Below, piece after piece: positions 37,401 to 45,171 of a DNA stretch of 64,000 bases. The DNA is from Hemicordylus capensis. Its lineage: Eukaryota > Chordata > Lepidosauria > Squamata > Cordylidae. Location: assembly GCF_027244095.1 (NCBI RefSeq), contig NC_069658.1:416542687-416606686 (forward strand), given 5' to 3'. The notes under the pieces are model-generated. The model was not told the DNA's origin. It did not search any database and worked only from the letters and a program-made list of their open reading frames with translations. The number at the start of each line of letters is the position of its first letter. Within the stretch, counting starts at the first letter, position 1. The position numbers and the translations under genes were made by a program.

Positions 37401-40400
37401 ATGAAGAAAGAGGTTTTTCACGTAAGGGAATGTTCAAATGTGTGACCGATCACAAACAGATTAATATGGTACAGTCCAAGAACAATTTTACCACTTAATT
37501 CTACTGAACACATAAATGTGTTCAGGAGAGGGAAGGCTGTAGATGTTGGAGGGAAAGTGTAATCCCCCTGCAATTGAACACGTGAGAGGGGTGGGGCGGT
37601 GGCGGGATCTATGTCTGAATATTCCCTGTGCAAAGAAACAATAGTCTGAAATGGACATCAGATGTTCCAGGAGGTAGAAACCAAGTGGATTGTGACAACA
37701 ACCTTTATTTCAGTTTTCTCCTTTGTCCAGTTGATAATTGCCTCTAAGGCCCCTTCAGTTTGTTTGGAGATGTCACTTATTTTCACCATATCCTAAAGAG
37801 TGAAAAATGTACAAAACATTTACTCCTCTATCTTAAACATATTTACATGAGAAGCCATGCTTATTTCACCCAAAAATACTTCCAAATAATGCACAGTCTT
37901 ATTCAAGGAACACCTGTGCCCCATATGAACCTGTCCAGACCTTGATGCCATCACTGCGGACCCCACTCTTCAGTTTGCTGCTAACTCAGATCTGATTGGT
38001 GGCAACCAAGGACACCATAATTTATGTTGTAATGCTACATTTATGACCAAAGAGAACCTAATTTAAGTTATATTTTAACTACTGCTCTTATTCTGCTACA
38101 TATATCATTTTGTTTGGTTCCTCTTTTCTTTTTATGGATTTCTTCTTCTATGTTTTAATCTAGGTAAACTGCTTTGTGTAAGCTTGTTTTAGAAAAGTGT
38201 GATAAAAACATACAGTATATAAATAAATAATTCAAGTAGCTCCTTGTATAGAAAGCACCATAAAATGACACAAAAACCATAGGTAGTCATGTTGGCCCAT
38301 TAGAAAGGGTTCTCAAAATTCTTCATCGGGCTGGATGTTAATGCCTCATGCTACCGGCAGTTTTCCCAGCAATACATTGCGGTCCTAGTGCTGGCAGGGG
38401 CAGTTGGTTAATGAGACAAGGTGAGGTGGTTGCCTCAGGCAATGAAATATTGGGGTGCTAGCAGGATGGCAAGATGCCCTGCCCCACTGAAACTTCAGGA
38501 CTAATTGGAAACTTGCAAGCTTTGGAAGGAACTTGGGCAAAGGGAAGGTTGCCCTCTTCTCCTCCCACCCCCTGTAAATCCTGCAAGAATAGCAAGATGA
38601 GGCTGCTGGCAACTTTCCCTCTGCCTTGTTCCCTATGCCACTTTTGAGCTTGTAAGGGTCAGTTTAGAAACGAGGGGGGGAGGCTCCCCACAGGAGCATG
38701 GGACAAAGCTGGATTTGACACCTCGCTTCAGGCACTCCAGTACTTTGGGGTGCCCCTGAGGAAAATACAGACATCTGAATTCCTGCCACCCACTTGTCCA
38801 CTCAAACTTGCCTCTCTCAAGCTGCTTTTTCCCCCAAGGGGGAATTGTACAACTTAAATTCACACTTGAGTGGAGCTAATTTTCCTAACCAACCAGTTCG
38901 AATGAGAAGGCCCTTTGAAACTGGCAGACTAGAGCAGTTAATTCAAAAATCTTAGCTGTGCTGGAAACCAGGAAAGGACTTGATTAAAGAAAAGAAGAAG
39001 CTAGGAGTTTTAGACAAATAGAGTGGTATGTGTGTCTTGGGTGACATCAACCAGTGGCAGGGGGGCATTATGTGATCTTTCCATTTCAAGCACAAAGAAG
39101 TCTAAGGCTCCAGTCCTGAACATGCTGATCTGGAAGTCCCTTTGAAACTGCAGGGCACTGTAAGGCCACTCCCAAGTGTGATTCAAAGAAAGACACTTTG
39201 GACATGTTTAGAATCATGTTATTTTTTGCATAAAACCATTTGCGGGGTTCTGGAGCTAAGCCCTTTTGAGCTCTGGCACCAGTTAAACCCTGAGTGGGAT
39301 TCACAGGTGATGATGGGAGTGGAAAACACCTTTAGAGAGTATACCGTAAAGTCAGCAATTTGTCTCAGTTCCTGCCCAGGGCTTGCCTCAGTTTTAGATT
39401 GAACGCTAGAATCGGTTTCAAGTGCAAGGGCTCCAACCTGTTAACATCTATCAGTCTACTAACATCTATCTGTCTATCTAAAGTCACTTGGGTTTCACTC
39501 GTTCACTAACTGACTCTCAGACCAAGCCACGAAAGATATAAACATGCTGTTTAGTAGGTAGGTTCCAGACTACCACACTACCAGAAAAATAAAAAACTCT
39601 GGGAAAATTAATTTTCTGGAAAATGTGGAAAAACTCTCCTATTGGAAAAGCATGGGAAATGATGCCTTTCAAGTTTCCCCTGGTATTTTATTTTTTATTT
39701 AACATATTTATATACCACCCCAAACCTATTTCTCTCGGCAGTTGACAATAAACCGCCCAGTCAGAAAGTCTTGTTTACAGACAGAAAGTCTGAACTTTCA
39801 CAGAATGATTTGGGGGGGGGGGGGAGCTATATTGTTTCAGTTCACTGGACTTCCATCCGTGTTAGATTTCCATGGAACGCGAGTAACACATCAAAAAAAA
39901 CCCACGAAACATTTAGCACTAGATATCTTCGTTCGTCTATCTCATTCAGTCTCCTAGAATTTGTCTTTTTAGGAGTTTATGGAAGCAACACTATTACATA
40001 CTCAAAACAAAGCAGCTCTTCTGGACATCAACTAGCAAGTAGTGAAGGGGGAGTGCATGGTCATTTCATGGTACAGGAGAGGAACACTTGCAAACCAAAA
40101 GCCCTTTTACTGGTTGTAGTAAGTAATAAGACATTACTAGAAGTCATGTGTTTATTCCAAAATGTTTCTCCTGGAAGTCAGCGAATTCTTGCGAAGATAA
40201 TTATATTGGGATTGAATGAAAACATTGTACATCGTTTATCTCAAGCAAGTCAGTATTATCTGCATATTGGAGATGGAGCGGGCATGTACACAAAAGCGTC
40301 ACAAACAGGGGGTTCCATGGTGCACAGTTGGGTCCCTCAGTAGTAGTCATTTCCTGAGCATGTGCAGAGTCAGACTGCCTCTCCCCTCCCACAGACCACC

Positions 40401-40913
40401 CACAGCTAGGTCGCGTCGCAAACGCCCGCGAGTTGGTAGTGGGCGACTTCTAGTTAGAGGTCAACCCCACCACCCACCACCCCTCTTTCTCTACTTCCCT
40501 TGTGTTAGAAGCAAGCACCGGCCCCTCACCTGCGCCTCTTGCTTGGCTGCGGCGGGCTGCCAACCACCACACCACCCGCCACGGAGGACATGTAGCGGAA
40601 AGGGCCATAAGGGTGACCCTCCCGCTGGAAGCGCGTCTTCCGAAGCCGCGCGCCGATATTGCTCCAGCAGCGCCTCCAGCAAGATGTTGCGTTCAGGCAG
40701 CTTCTTGTGGAGAATGCCGCGCTGGCAATTGGGGCAGCAGAGGCCTCGGCCTTCCGCCTTCTTTTCCACCCACTGCTGGAGGCAGCCCAGGCAGAAGCTG
40801 TGGCCGCATAGCAGCGTGGCCGGGATGGAGAGCAGGCTCAGGCAGATGGAGCACTGCAGGTCCTCCGCTTTCAGCCACACGGCCACTCTGTCGCCTCTGG
40901 CAGCCCAAGCCAT
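20408..40913 (-). CDS. RNF135: RNF135 (Riplet) E3 ubiquitin ligase, complete six-exon gene
   Basis: Riplet attaches K63-linked ubiquitin to RIG-I and helps it signal on viral RNA; its coiled coil dimerises and its PRY-SPRY domain binds RIG-I. Coding exons on the minus strand: 40913-40530, 37792-37703, 37022-36816, 31895-31742, 23451-23350 and 20958-20408. They total 1488 bp, join in frame and predict 495 residues (human about 432). The RING spans residues 21-63 with C21, C24, C36, H38, C41, C44, C60 and C63. Residues 129-278 are coiled-coil-like, 279-312 a Ser-rich linker, 313-495 PRY-SPRY. Telling matches to human RNF135 include PATLxCGHSFC, RFxxSQVL, GRTxxSxCxEW and SAWHxxKET. The junction codon TGG gives SSRFSQW, matching human ASRFAQW. 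There is no B-box. The start is the ATG preceding AWAARGDRV; the longer upstream open frame is GC-rich 5' UTR. Confidence 0.94.
21119..21297 (-). mobile_element. Old Sauria-SINE-like copy, minus strand
   Basis: Order of words 'ggccttcctccaattaattc', 'ccaaggtgactatcatggtt', 'gagcagggattcagaactaa', 'tacactacactgg' parallels the copy at 4021 with much divergence. Confidence 0.5.
21483..21950. repeat. Dispersed DNA-element-like repeat (ggctattctcac family), copy 2
   Basis: Starts 'gaggctgttctcacgaccag' and continues 'cctagcccaggctc'; it shares 'cagtgctttgtgggatac' and 'cccagagactgg' with the copy at 62363. Boundaries on the right are approximate. Confidence 0.5.
22605..23211. mobile_element. TIR element related to the ggctattctcac family, with nested MITE
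   Basis: Left terminus GGTTCACACGACCA and right terminus read inward GTTCACATGATCA agree at 11 of 13 positions. The MITE at 22995-23162 sits inside it. No target duplication was established. Confidence 0.5.
22995..23162. mobile_element. MITE with perfect CAGGGGCGTAGCTA termini
   Basis: 168 bp beginning CAGGGGCGTAGCTATAATTG and ending CTAGCTACGCCCCTG; the terminal 14 bases are perfectly inverted. The following 'gagcgaaagggttcaaagaa' is shared with the larger element at 35701. Confidence 0.75.
23350..23451 (-). CDS. RNF135: RNF135 coding exon 5, linker
   Basis: 102 bp, phases 1 to 1, encoding a Ser/Asn-rich linker (QSQDSLQETGHCSSSLASNS ... SVISSRFSQ). Acceptor TTATTAG and donor CAGT/GTAAGT. 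The junction with exon 6 creates the conserved tryptophan just before the PRY domain. Confidence 0.9.
23690..25247 (-). mobile_element. L2 LINE, reverse transcriptase and 3' end, minus strand
   Basis: The minus strand reads, from right to left, DPFQTGFQVGYGVETALVSL, LLVLLDLSVAFHH, GVPQSSVLSPMLFNIYMKLL, then the reverse-transcriptase motif YADDTQIFF and NKLRLNPDRQ. These are successive motifs of L2 reverse transcriptase. They lie in at least three frames, so the copy is dead. The 3' tail is near 23735 ('ctctgggtggtttacaacaa'). The element is 5'-truncated at the hAT element starting at 25248. Confidence 0.85.
25248..26113. mobile_element. hAT element with 8-bp target duplication
   Basis: Left end CAAGGGTGTCAAATTCAAAT, right end read inward CAAGTTTGTCAAAGTCCTGG. 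Flanks ACTTAGGG (25240-25247) and ATTTAGGG (26114-26121) agree at 7 of 8 bases. Interior begins 'ctggtggtgggccagatta' and near the right end has 'gggccagatccagcttgcag', the usual words of this hAT family. It has no transposase; open frames inside are short and GC-driven. It sits at the truncated edge of the L2 element. Confidence 0.8.
25388..25430 (+). repeat. (CT)n microsatellite
   Basis: About 21 uninterrupted CT units inside the hAT element. Confidence 0.95.
26349..26640 (-). mobile_element. tRNA-derived SINE (family B), minus strand
   Basis: Contains 'aggaacataggaagctgcca', 'gagtcagaccattggtccat', 'ctagctcagtattgtcttca' and the degenerate head region 'gagggaacttggaacctaga'. It is the widespread squamate repeat whose tRNA-like head is seen at 5690. 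Confidence 0.65.
27592..27995 (+). repeat. GC-rich dispersed repeat (diverged copy 2)
   Basis: The head 'agctgagctagcacagatca' followed by 'tctgtgcactagg' corresponds to the heads at 4564 and 49957; the interior is again C-rich with short 'gctcactc' units. It is preceded by TA and CA microsatellites (27568-27591). Confidence 0.35.
28430..28799. mobile_element. DNA transposon remnant with ACAGTGGTCCCTC termini
   Basis: 370 bp. The left end is ACAGTGGTCCCTCTACTTAC; the right end read inward is ACAGTGGTCCCTCGACTTAC, one mismatch in 20. Interior consists of repeated 'aagtcgaaaa' words. It is flanked by ATGCTAAAT at 28421-28429 and 28800-28808. There is no transposase. Family assignment is open: a TA-inserting Tigger/pogo type, or an element making 9-bp duplications. 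Confidence 0.85.
28963..29172 (+). repeat. Two-unit tandem repeat of about 105 bp
   Basis: 'caggaattgctagaggaagc' near 28960 recurs as 'caggaattgctggaggaagc' near 29061, and each unit continues through 'tgtgcca', 'ttcatttatctt/ttcatttctctt' and 'ggctctacagca/ggctctatagca'. A 90-codon frame (28899-29171) spans both units, but no domain is recognised. Confidence 0.6.
31440..31672 (-). mobile_element. tRNA-derived SINE (family A), near full length, minus strand
   Basis: The minus strand starts with the tRNA-like head 'gcacagtggggaaatgcttg', B box GGTTCGAATCCCC, then 'gatataggaagatgctgaaa', 'ggcaatggtaaacccctcct', 'ccacagggctctatgggcgt' and ends 'caacttgacagcac'. This is the best copy of the family in the window. 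Confidence 0.7.
31742..31895 (-). CDS. RNF135: RNF135 coding exon 4
   Basis: 154 bp, phase 0 in, phase 1 out. Encodes NVSSEQEVYVGSPVAMNEVA then LDIQKINSIAFAVQEFKKML and EKSGYPVQLLQ, helical and coiled-coil-like. It corresponds to the human region around DTAAGKIRDILHDLEEIQEK. Acceptor TTATTAG and donor CAAG/GTGAGT are both visible. Confidence 0.85.
33671..33978 (+). repeat. Perfect 154-bp tandem duplication inside CR1 copy A
   Basis: 33671-33824 and 33825-33978 read as identical base for base. Each starts CTCCTTGCAAAAATATG and ends GGTGGAAAGCATAC. The word ACCT is at both edges, suggesting microhomology. It repeats part of the CR1 reverse transcriptase region. Confidence 0.95.
34920..35562 (+). 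mobile_element. Sauria-SINE-like copy inside CR1, itself interrupted
   Basis: Starts at the B box (CCGAGTTCAAATCCCCATTC), so the tRNA head is missing, runs to 'cttcacagggttgttgtgaa', is interrupted at 35026-35470, resumes 'gtatgtagtacacagctctg' and ends in an (AAAT)n tail. It replaces about 35 bp of CR1 found in copy B ('tggctaagaggagacatgat'). Confidence 0.8.
35026..35470 (-). mobile_element. 5'-truncated LINE 3' end inserted in the SINE
   Basis: Flanked by a 12-bp duplication AGAAACCTAAGT (35014-35025 and 35471-35482). The minus strand encodes a LINE C-terminus: RHALTLARLNALPTAILKGR, then the zinc-knuckle-like CPCGSGAVESTVHFILYC. The 3' tail is GAAATAAAAGCTGACTTGAC with repeated CTTGA units, not poly(A). 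Clade not determined. Confidence 0.8.
35701..36327. mobile_element. hAT element inserted into CR1 copy A
   Basis: Starts CAGGAGTGTAGCCACTATTG and ends GGCTCCGCACCTG. Flanks ATCTATGA (35693-35700) and ATCTATGG (36328-36335) agree at 7 of 8, and CR1 copy B shows the undisturbed site (AATCTATGGAATTC). 'gcgaacgggttcaaagaact' is shared with the MITE at 22995. Interior is GC-rich with inverted blocks; no transposase. Confidence 0.82.
36816..37022 (-). CDS. RNF135: RNF135 coding exon 3, main coiled coil
   Basis: 207 bp, phase 0 to 0, residues 159-227. Encodes DHVSHIKSSVVEDFSFIKKY then IDDQEEMMLEAVDLEYTAVQ and LTARVEKLLELQNNLEELQK, with heptad-like spacing of hydrophobics. Acceptor TATTTCAG, donor CAGAAG/GTAAAA. 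The size and phase resemble the long coiled-coil exon of TRIM genes (usually 231 bp). Confidence 0.9.
37023..37702 (-). other. RNF135: RNF135 intron 2
   Basis: 680 bp, no recognisable repeat or gene. Confidence 0.85.
37703..37792 (-). CDS. RNF135: RNF135 coding exon 2
   Basis: 90 bp, phase 0 to 0, residues 129-158: DMVKISDISKQTEGALEAII then NWTKEKTEIK. Acceptor CTCTTTAG, donor AAAG/GTTGTT. Size and phase resemble the first short coiled-coil exon of TRIM genes (usually 96 bp). It is the weakest exon by similarity but is required to keep the gene's layout and frame. Confidence 0.82.
37793..40529 (-). other. RNF135: RNF135 intron 1
   Basis: 2.7 kb with LINE-like AT-rich tails near 38080-38230 and 39660-39760 and no gene. 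The plus-strand open frame 39771-40343 has no recognisable domain. Confidence 0.8.
40530..40913 (-). CDS. RNF135: RNF135 coding exon 1, RING domain
   Basis: 384 bp, 128 codons, ending in phase 0 at the donor GCGCAG/GTGAGG. The C3HC4 RING is complete: CSIC, then CGHSFCLGC and CPNC. The sequence LLEALLEQYRRAA after the RING parallels human LLQDLADKYRRAA. Without this donor the frame would stop at 40491. Confidence 0.95.
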
Positions 40914-41260
40914 AGCAGACACCGGAGCACAGAAAGTGGTTGCTGCGACAACTACGGAGGCGTCCCCGCCCCTTGGGCCGGCCGGGCGGGCTCCCCGAGT
41001 GGGGAGGGAGGGTCTGACTCTTCCTTGGGCCTCCGGTGCAAAGGTGCGGTGCACCACTGGGTATGCAGAGCGCCCCTGGAAGGGAAGACTGCATGAACAG
41101 CAGTGTCTCTGCTTCCTTCCTTCCCGCGCACCTTCCGGTGCGGTGAGTGGGCTGCTGCAGGCCGGCCGCAAGGATTTTAAATTTGGGGTACTGACTGTCG
41201 CTGTTCTCCGCCACTCCCCACAATGGAAAGCGATGGGTTAGCAAAGTATGCTTTGGGATT
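40914..41260 (-). promoter_or_regulatory. RNF135: RNF135 CpG-rich promoter and 5' UTR
   Basis: GC-rich stretch directly upstream of the RNF135 ATG with GC boxes (ccgcccctt near 40968) and an ETS-type word CACCGGAAGG on the minus strand (plus 41131-41140). No TATA box. The 341-codon plus-strand open frame across this region is an antisense shadow. Confidence 0.6.
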
Positions 41261-42483
41261 GGGAAGCCGCTATCCAGTAATCCTAGATTTTGAGAGTGGG
41301 GTTATTTCCGTGGGTAAAGAGGGAAAAACATTCTGCACAAGTTCAGAGACACACTCAGCTTTGTTTCCAGAAGAGTAGTTGCGTTTGTCCGTGGCAGCAA
41401 CAACGATAAGTTGTTTTTGTCTCGGCACCGCAAAGGCTAAGAGATGTTATGGCATACACTTCTGTTGACTAGAGCCCACTCCATCATCACATGCATGGAG
41501 TGCTACTTTCAGCTGGCAGATATATCCATGGTATGACAGGGGTGAACGGAAACCTGTAAGCAGTGGCCATGAAATAACAGTCTATCACGGTTCATCTTCA
41601 TTTTCTAGCAGTGCTCCTCCCAGGAGCGGCTGTTGCTGGTGTCTCCCCCCGCCCTGTTGTCGCTGCTGTTTAAATGTGTGTGTGGCCCTTTGGGATGGTG
41701 ACCTACTTTCTCATTCCTTTTTCTTTGTAAACCACTTTGGGGAACTTTTGTTGTTGTTGTTTGAAAAGTAATATATACATATTCTAAATAATTATTGCAC
41801 CCCTGATTTCATCGTTTGCTTTCTGGATTCTCTAGCATGAATGCATGTAAAGCCAAACTAGACATAACATAGCAGATGCGTGTTAACAATCCCCTATCTT
41901 TTTAAAATAAAAATTAATGAAGAGCAGCCATGGGAGGCTATACCTTATGTGGTAGAATGTTCAAGGAGGGGCACTTAACCCTTCTTCTGGAAATTTTGCT
42001 ACTCAGAATCTCCCAGCCAAGCTATTTTTCCGTCCACAGGGTCCCCTACCATTCTTTTCTTTGGCTTGCAATTCCCCCCCTCCCCAAAAAGTTCAGTGAG
42101 ACTCACTCCCAAGTCAATAGTGTGCATAGGATTGTGCCCTTGCAATGCAGTTCTACACATGCCTACTCAGATGTCTCACCGAGTTCAATGGGACTTCTTC
42201 CCAGGTAAGTGAAGAAGACTGCAGCCTTAGTCTCATCCTGAAGAAATTAGATCTTATCCTTGTAAAAAACAAAACATTCCCTGCACACCTTTTCTCTTGC
42301 TCCTGTGCAAAGAATATCACACATTCCCCACCCACAAAAGTGAAGAGCAAGCTGTTGCCTAGACAGCAGGGTCCCTCTCAGGGGCCCAGGGACATTTGTC
42401 CCTCCTTTTTCAATTATAGCTGATTGTCTATGAAACTTTAACTTGTGGTATTATATCTGTGGTTTTCCCCCACATGCAAGGCA
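41261..42483. other. Spacer between RNF135 and the orphan RING exon
   Basis: No gene was recognised. It contains a LINE 3' end (41610-41785) and a copy of the 'aatgggacttc' repeat (42090-42235). Confidence 0.75.
41610..41785 (+). mobile_element. LINE 3' end fragment
   Basis: 'agcggctgttgctggtgtct', 'gtggccctttgggatggtga', 'tttgtaaaccactttgggga' and an AT-rich end, in the same order as at 1740-1965. Confidence 0.5.
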
Positions 42484-42996
42484 TTACTCAGTTTTGCAGT
42501 CATTCAGTAACAATCTTTCATGTACAAACAGCATCTTAATCAAGCAGGTATGTACCTTGTGCTGATCCAGAAGTCCAGCTGACAACTTCAGAGTCTGGCA
42601 TCCACTAGCTTCTTTCTTCTCTTCCAAGAAGAGTTTTAGGATTTCTTGGCACTTCTCTTGATCCCTTCCCCATGTCCTTGGTGTTTCCTTAATATGCTGG
42701 AAGGTTTCCACTATGTTGGCAAGTTGTCTGTTGTCTACCAAATTTTGTGGATGAAGCTCACCCCTGCACTTGGGGCAGGATGCCTTGGCCCCGGTCTCCT
42801 TGCAGTGTTGAGAGATGCACTCTTTGCAAAAGTTGTGGGAACATTTTGTAACCAATACTGGTTGTTTAAAATAGTCCAGACAAAGGCAACATGTCAATTC
42901 ATCCTGCAAATTTTTAACAGGGTTGACAGCCTCAGCAGCTGTAGCCATGACTGCTGGGAGGCAAAGATATAAAGGGCTTTCAGTTTCTTTTATCAA
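42484..42996 (-). CDS. Orphan RING-finger exon with B-box remnant (TRIM-like)
   Basis: The likely start is the ATG at 42948 (MATAAEAVNPVKNLQDELTC). A complete C3HC4 RING follows: C20, C23, C36, H38, C41, C44, C58, C61 (CCLCLDY, CSHNFCKEC, CPKC). NRQLANIVETFQHIKE is typical of the stretch after the RING in TRIM proteins. The next part, EKCQEILKLFLEEKKEASGC ... QHKVHT, lines up with a TRIM B-box (CxxHxEPLKLFCxxD...C..H..H) but has lost most zinc ligands. The frame stops at 42484, but AAG/GTACAT at 42556 is a plausible donor in phase 0 after 131 codons. No matching downstream exons were found except those of RNF135, 4.8 kb away. It could be a TRIM relic, a short RING-only gene, or an alternative first exon of RNF135. 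It has no CpG island. Confidence 0.75.
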   Translation of the reverse strand: MIKETESPLYLCLPAVMATAAEAVNPVKNLQDELTCCLCLDYFKQPVLVTKCSHNFCKECISQHCKETGAKASCPKCRGELHPQNLVDNRQLANIVETFQHIKETPRTWGRDQEKCQEILKLFLEEKKEASGCQTLKLSAGLLDQHKVHTCLIKMLFVHERLLLNDCKTE

Positions 42997-44394
42997 GAAG
43001 ACATATCTCTGTACAATAAGGGGGAGGAGGCAAGGCTTGTTCTACTTCCTGCTCTGTTCAGTTAAGTTTGCAGTCTGTGGAAAAAAGCTCTGCTGAACTC
43101 AGCGACACTCCCCAGCAAAAACATGCATAGGAGGACGAAGCTACAAAGTTACCTAACTCGTTCTCAGCTTCTGGGTATAGACTTTGCCTCTTCACCTCAT
43201 GCACTTAGTTCAAGGTTCTTGGACATATAGTTCTGCAATCTTTCCAGATTTTGAATTCTTTGTGATTTTTATAGTAATTACATCCTATTTGTGAGAAATA
43301 CACATTTCCTCTCCTCTGACCCAGCAAATTTGGTACAGCGGGTGCAACTCAGTTTGCACCTCTGCAATATATTTTTTCCTGTGGTTGACCTTTTCCCAGT
43401 TGGACATTTAGCTGGTGCTAATTATTTTGAGGTCATACAGCCAAAGCTTTTGAGAAGGAAAGCAGGAAGGAAATCTTCCCTTTAACATCTTTTTTTTCCT
43501 GACCTCACATGAAAGCCCCTCAGAAGTGATAACTGTACATGGATTGGTGGATGTTGCATTTCTGGTTAAAATAGTCTTTAATAAAACAATCAACAAAATA
43601 CCTGTCACACTGTGATGGAAGGGGAATAGATGGGCTGGGTTGCACAATATATTTGTGTGTCCATATTGTACAGGGATGTAGTGGAGAGGGGATGTGCAGG
43701 GATGGAGCACCGGTACTTCTCAGCTTCTTTGGCTGTTGGGGTGAGCATAGCCATGGTGGCTGTCATAGAGAGTGCCTGCACTTCAGAATTTACAAGTACA
43801 TCACTGATATTGTTTCTCAAGGAGTGTGGGACATTACTCTCAGTGGCCACCAATGTGAGGACTGGAGAGCAGTTTTGACCCCACTAATAATCATGCCCCA
43901 AGTATATATTGTTACCGGTGAAATGGTGTTTTCTTTGCCAATAGTACATATTTGAAATTTCAAATGGATGAGGTGCCACATACTGCTTCTTTTAATCAAT
44001 TGGCCTATCGTTACCACTCTGTTGTCATGCTCCTGGTCAGTAAGGCAATTAGAAGACTTATTCAACTCATAAGGCATGTTAAAAGGGTGAAGCAAGTTTA
44101 CCCTTCTACTTATACTGCTCTGTAATTGTGCAGATTAAGAATTCAAAATAATGTTTGAAGTATGTTAAAATGTAGTTGATGAGTGATTATCAGTATGCAC
44201 TCATAGACAAAAGACTTGCTGTACCATCTGCAGACCAGATTTCCAGGTTATTTTTGCCACTATATGGTCATCTTGTCAAGTTTTAAAAGCAACAGCTACT
44301 CACAGGCAACAATGGAGTAATCCTGGGTATTATCATACCTCTTGACTGCTGAACAGATTAGCCCTCTTCCAATGTTTACAAAATAAAATCACAT
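42997..44394. other. Intergenic, nothing recognised
   Basis: No repeat or coding sequence was identified with confidence. Open frames on both strands near 43600-44100 overlap each other and lack similarity to known families. Confidence 0.6.
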
Positions 44395-44702
44395 CCAGAA
44401 TCCCGAGAGTGTGCTGGAAGTCACATCCCTGAGGAGAGTTTGCCTGCTGGTCTTGAAAAAAAAGAGGAAGCAACAAGTTTGTATTTCTCTCCTAAAGAAG
44501 ATCGCAAGCAAAGGAACACAGCAAGGAATTAAAAAAATACATCACAAAGAAGACGAAAGGGAGAGGAAAAGCTAAGTTAGGCCCAGTAATTTTCTAGGGT
44601 TTAATTTCTGGCTGGCTGGAAGTGTTTGTGTGTTTGGCAGGAGTAGCCTGAGTGGGGGATTCATTCCAGGTGAGTGCCTCAGCTTGTGGGAGGGGTCACA
44701 TT

Positions 44703-44813
44703 AAGTGTTCCCTCTAACAGGGATTCCCAGATGTTGTTGACTACAGCTCCCAGAATCCCCAGCTGCAATGGCTTTTGCTTGGGGATTATAGGTCCCTGTT
44801 AGAAGGAACACTG
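44703..44813. mobile_element. Short hAT MITE (CAGTGTTCCCTCT family), copy 2
   Basis: 111 bp flanked by a perfect 8-bp duplication GTCACATT (44695-44702 and 44814-44821). Ends are AAGTGTTCCCTCTAACAGGG and, inward from the right, CAGTGTTCCTTCTAACAGGG. It sits in the CR1 copy B leader. Confidence 0.9.
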
Positions 44814-45171
44814 GTCACATTCCTGAGGGGAGTCTGTTTGCCTGCTGGTTACGAAAAAAAGATTCAGACCAGAGGAGCTTTACAAACAGATATCAAAAGA
44901 GTTTTTCTGGAGTTTAGCAGGAGATTGGAGGGGAGTTCTGTAGGGAGGCACACAACACAAGTGGTCCCTCTGCATCACAGAGGAGACACCCAGCACAAGA
45001 ATAAGTTGAGTACTACCTGGCTTCTGTAATTTTCTTGGAGGACAAAGCTAATAACCTTTAATTAGCTGACAACTGCATCCAGTACATAGCTTCAAGTGAA
45101 CAACTACATAGCTTCAAGTGAACTCTAAATATCCAATCAAACCAGTTATGAAAGTAGAATGCCAGTAGGGT

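Noticed and set aside
39771-40343. 190-codon plus-strand open frame
   Set aside because: No recognisable domain, no splice or promoter context, lies in RNF135 intron 1 across a poly(G) run.
40216-41241. 341-codon plus-strand open frame
   Set aside because: It is antisense to RNF135 exon 1 and its CpG-rich promoter; the RING domain is on the minus strand and the plus reading has no domain.
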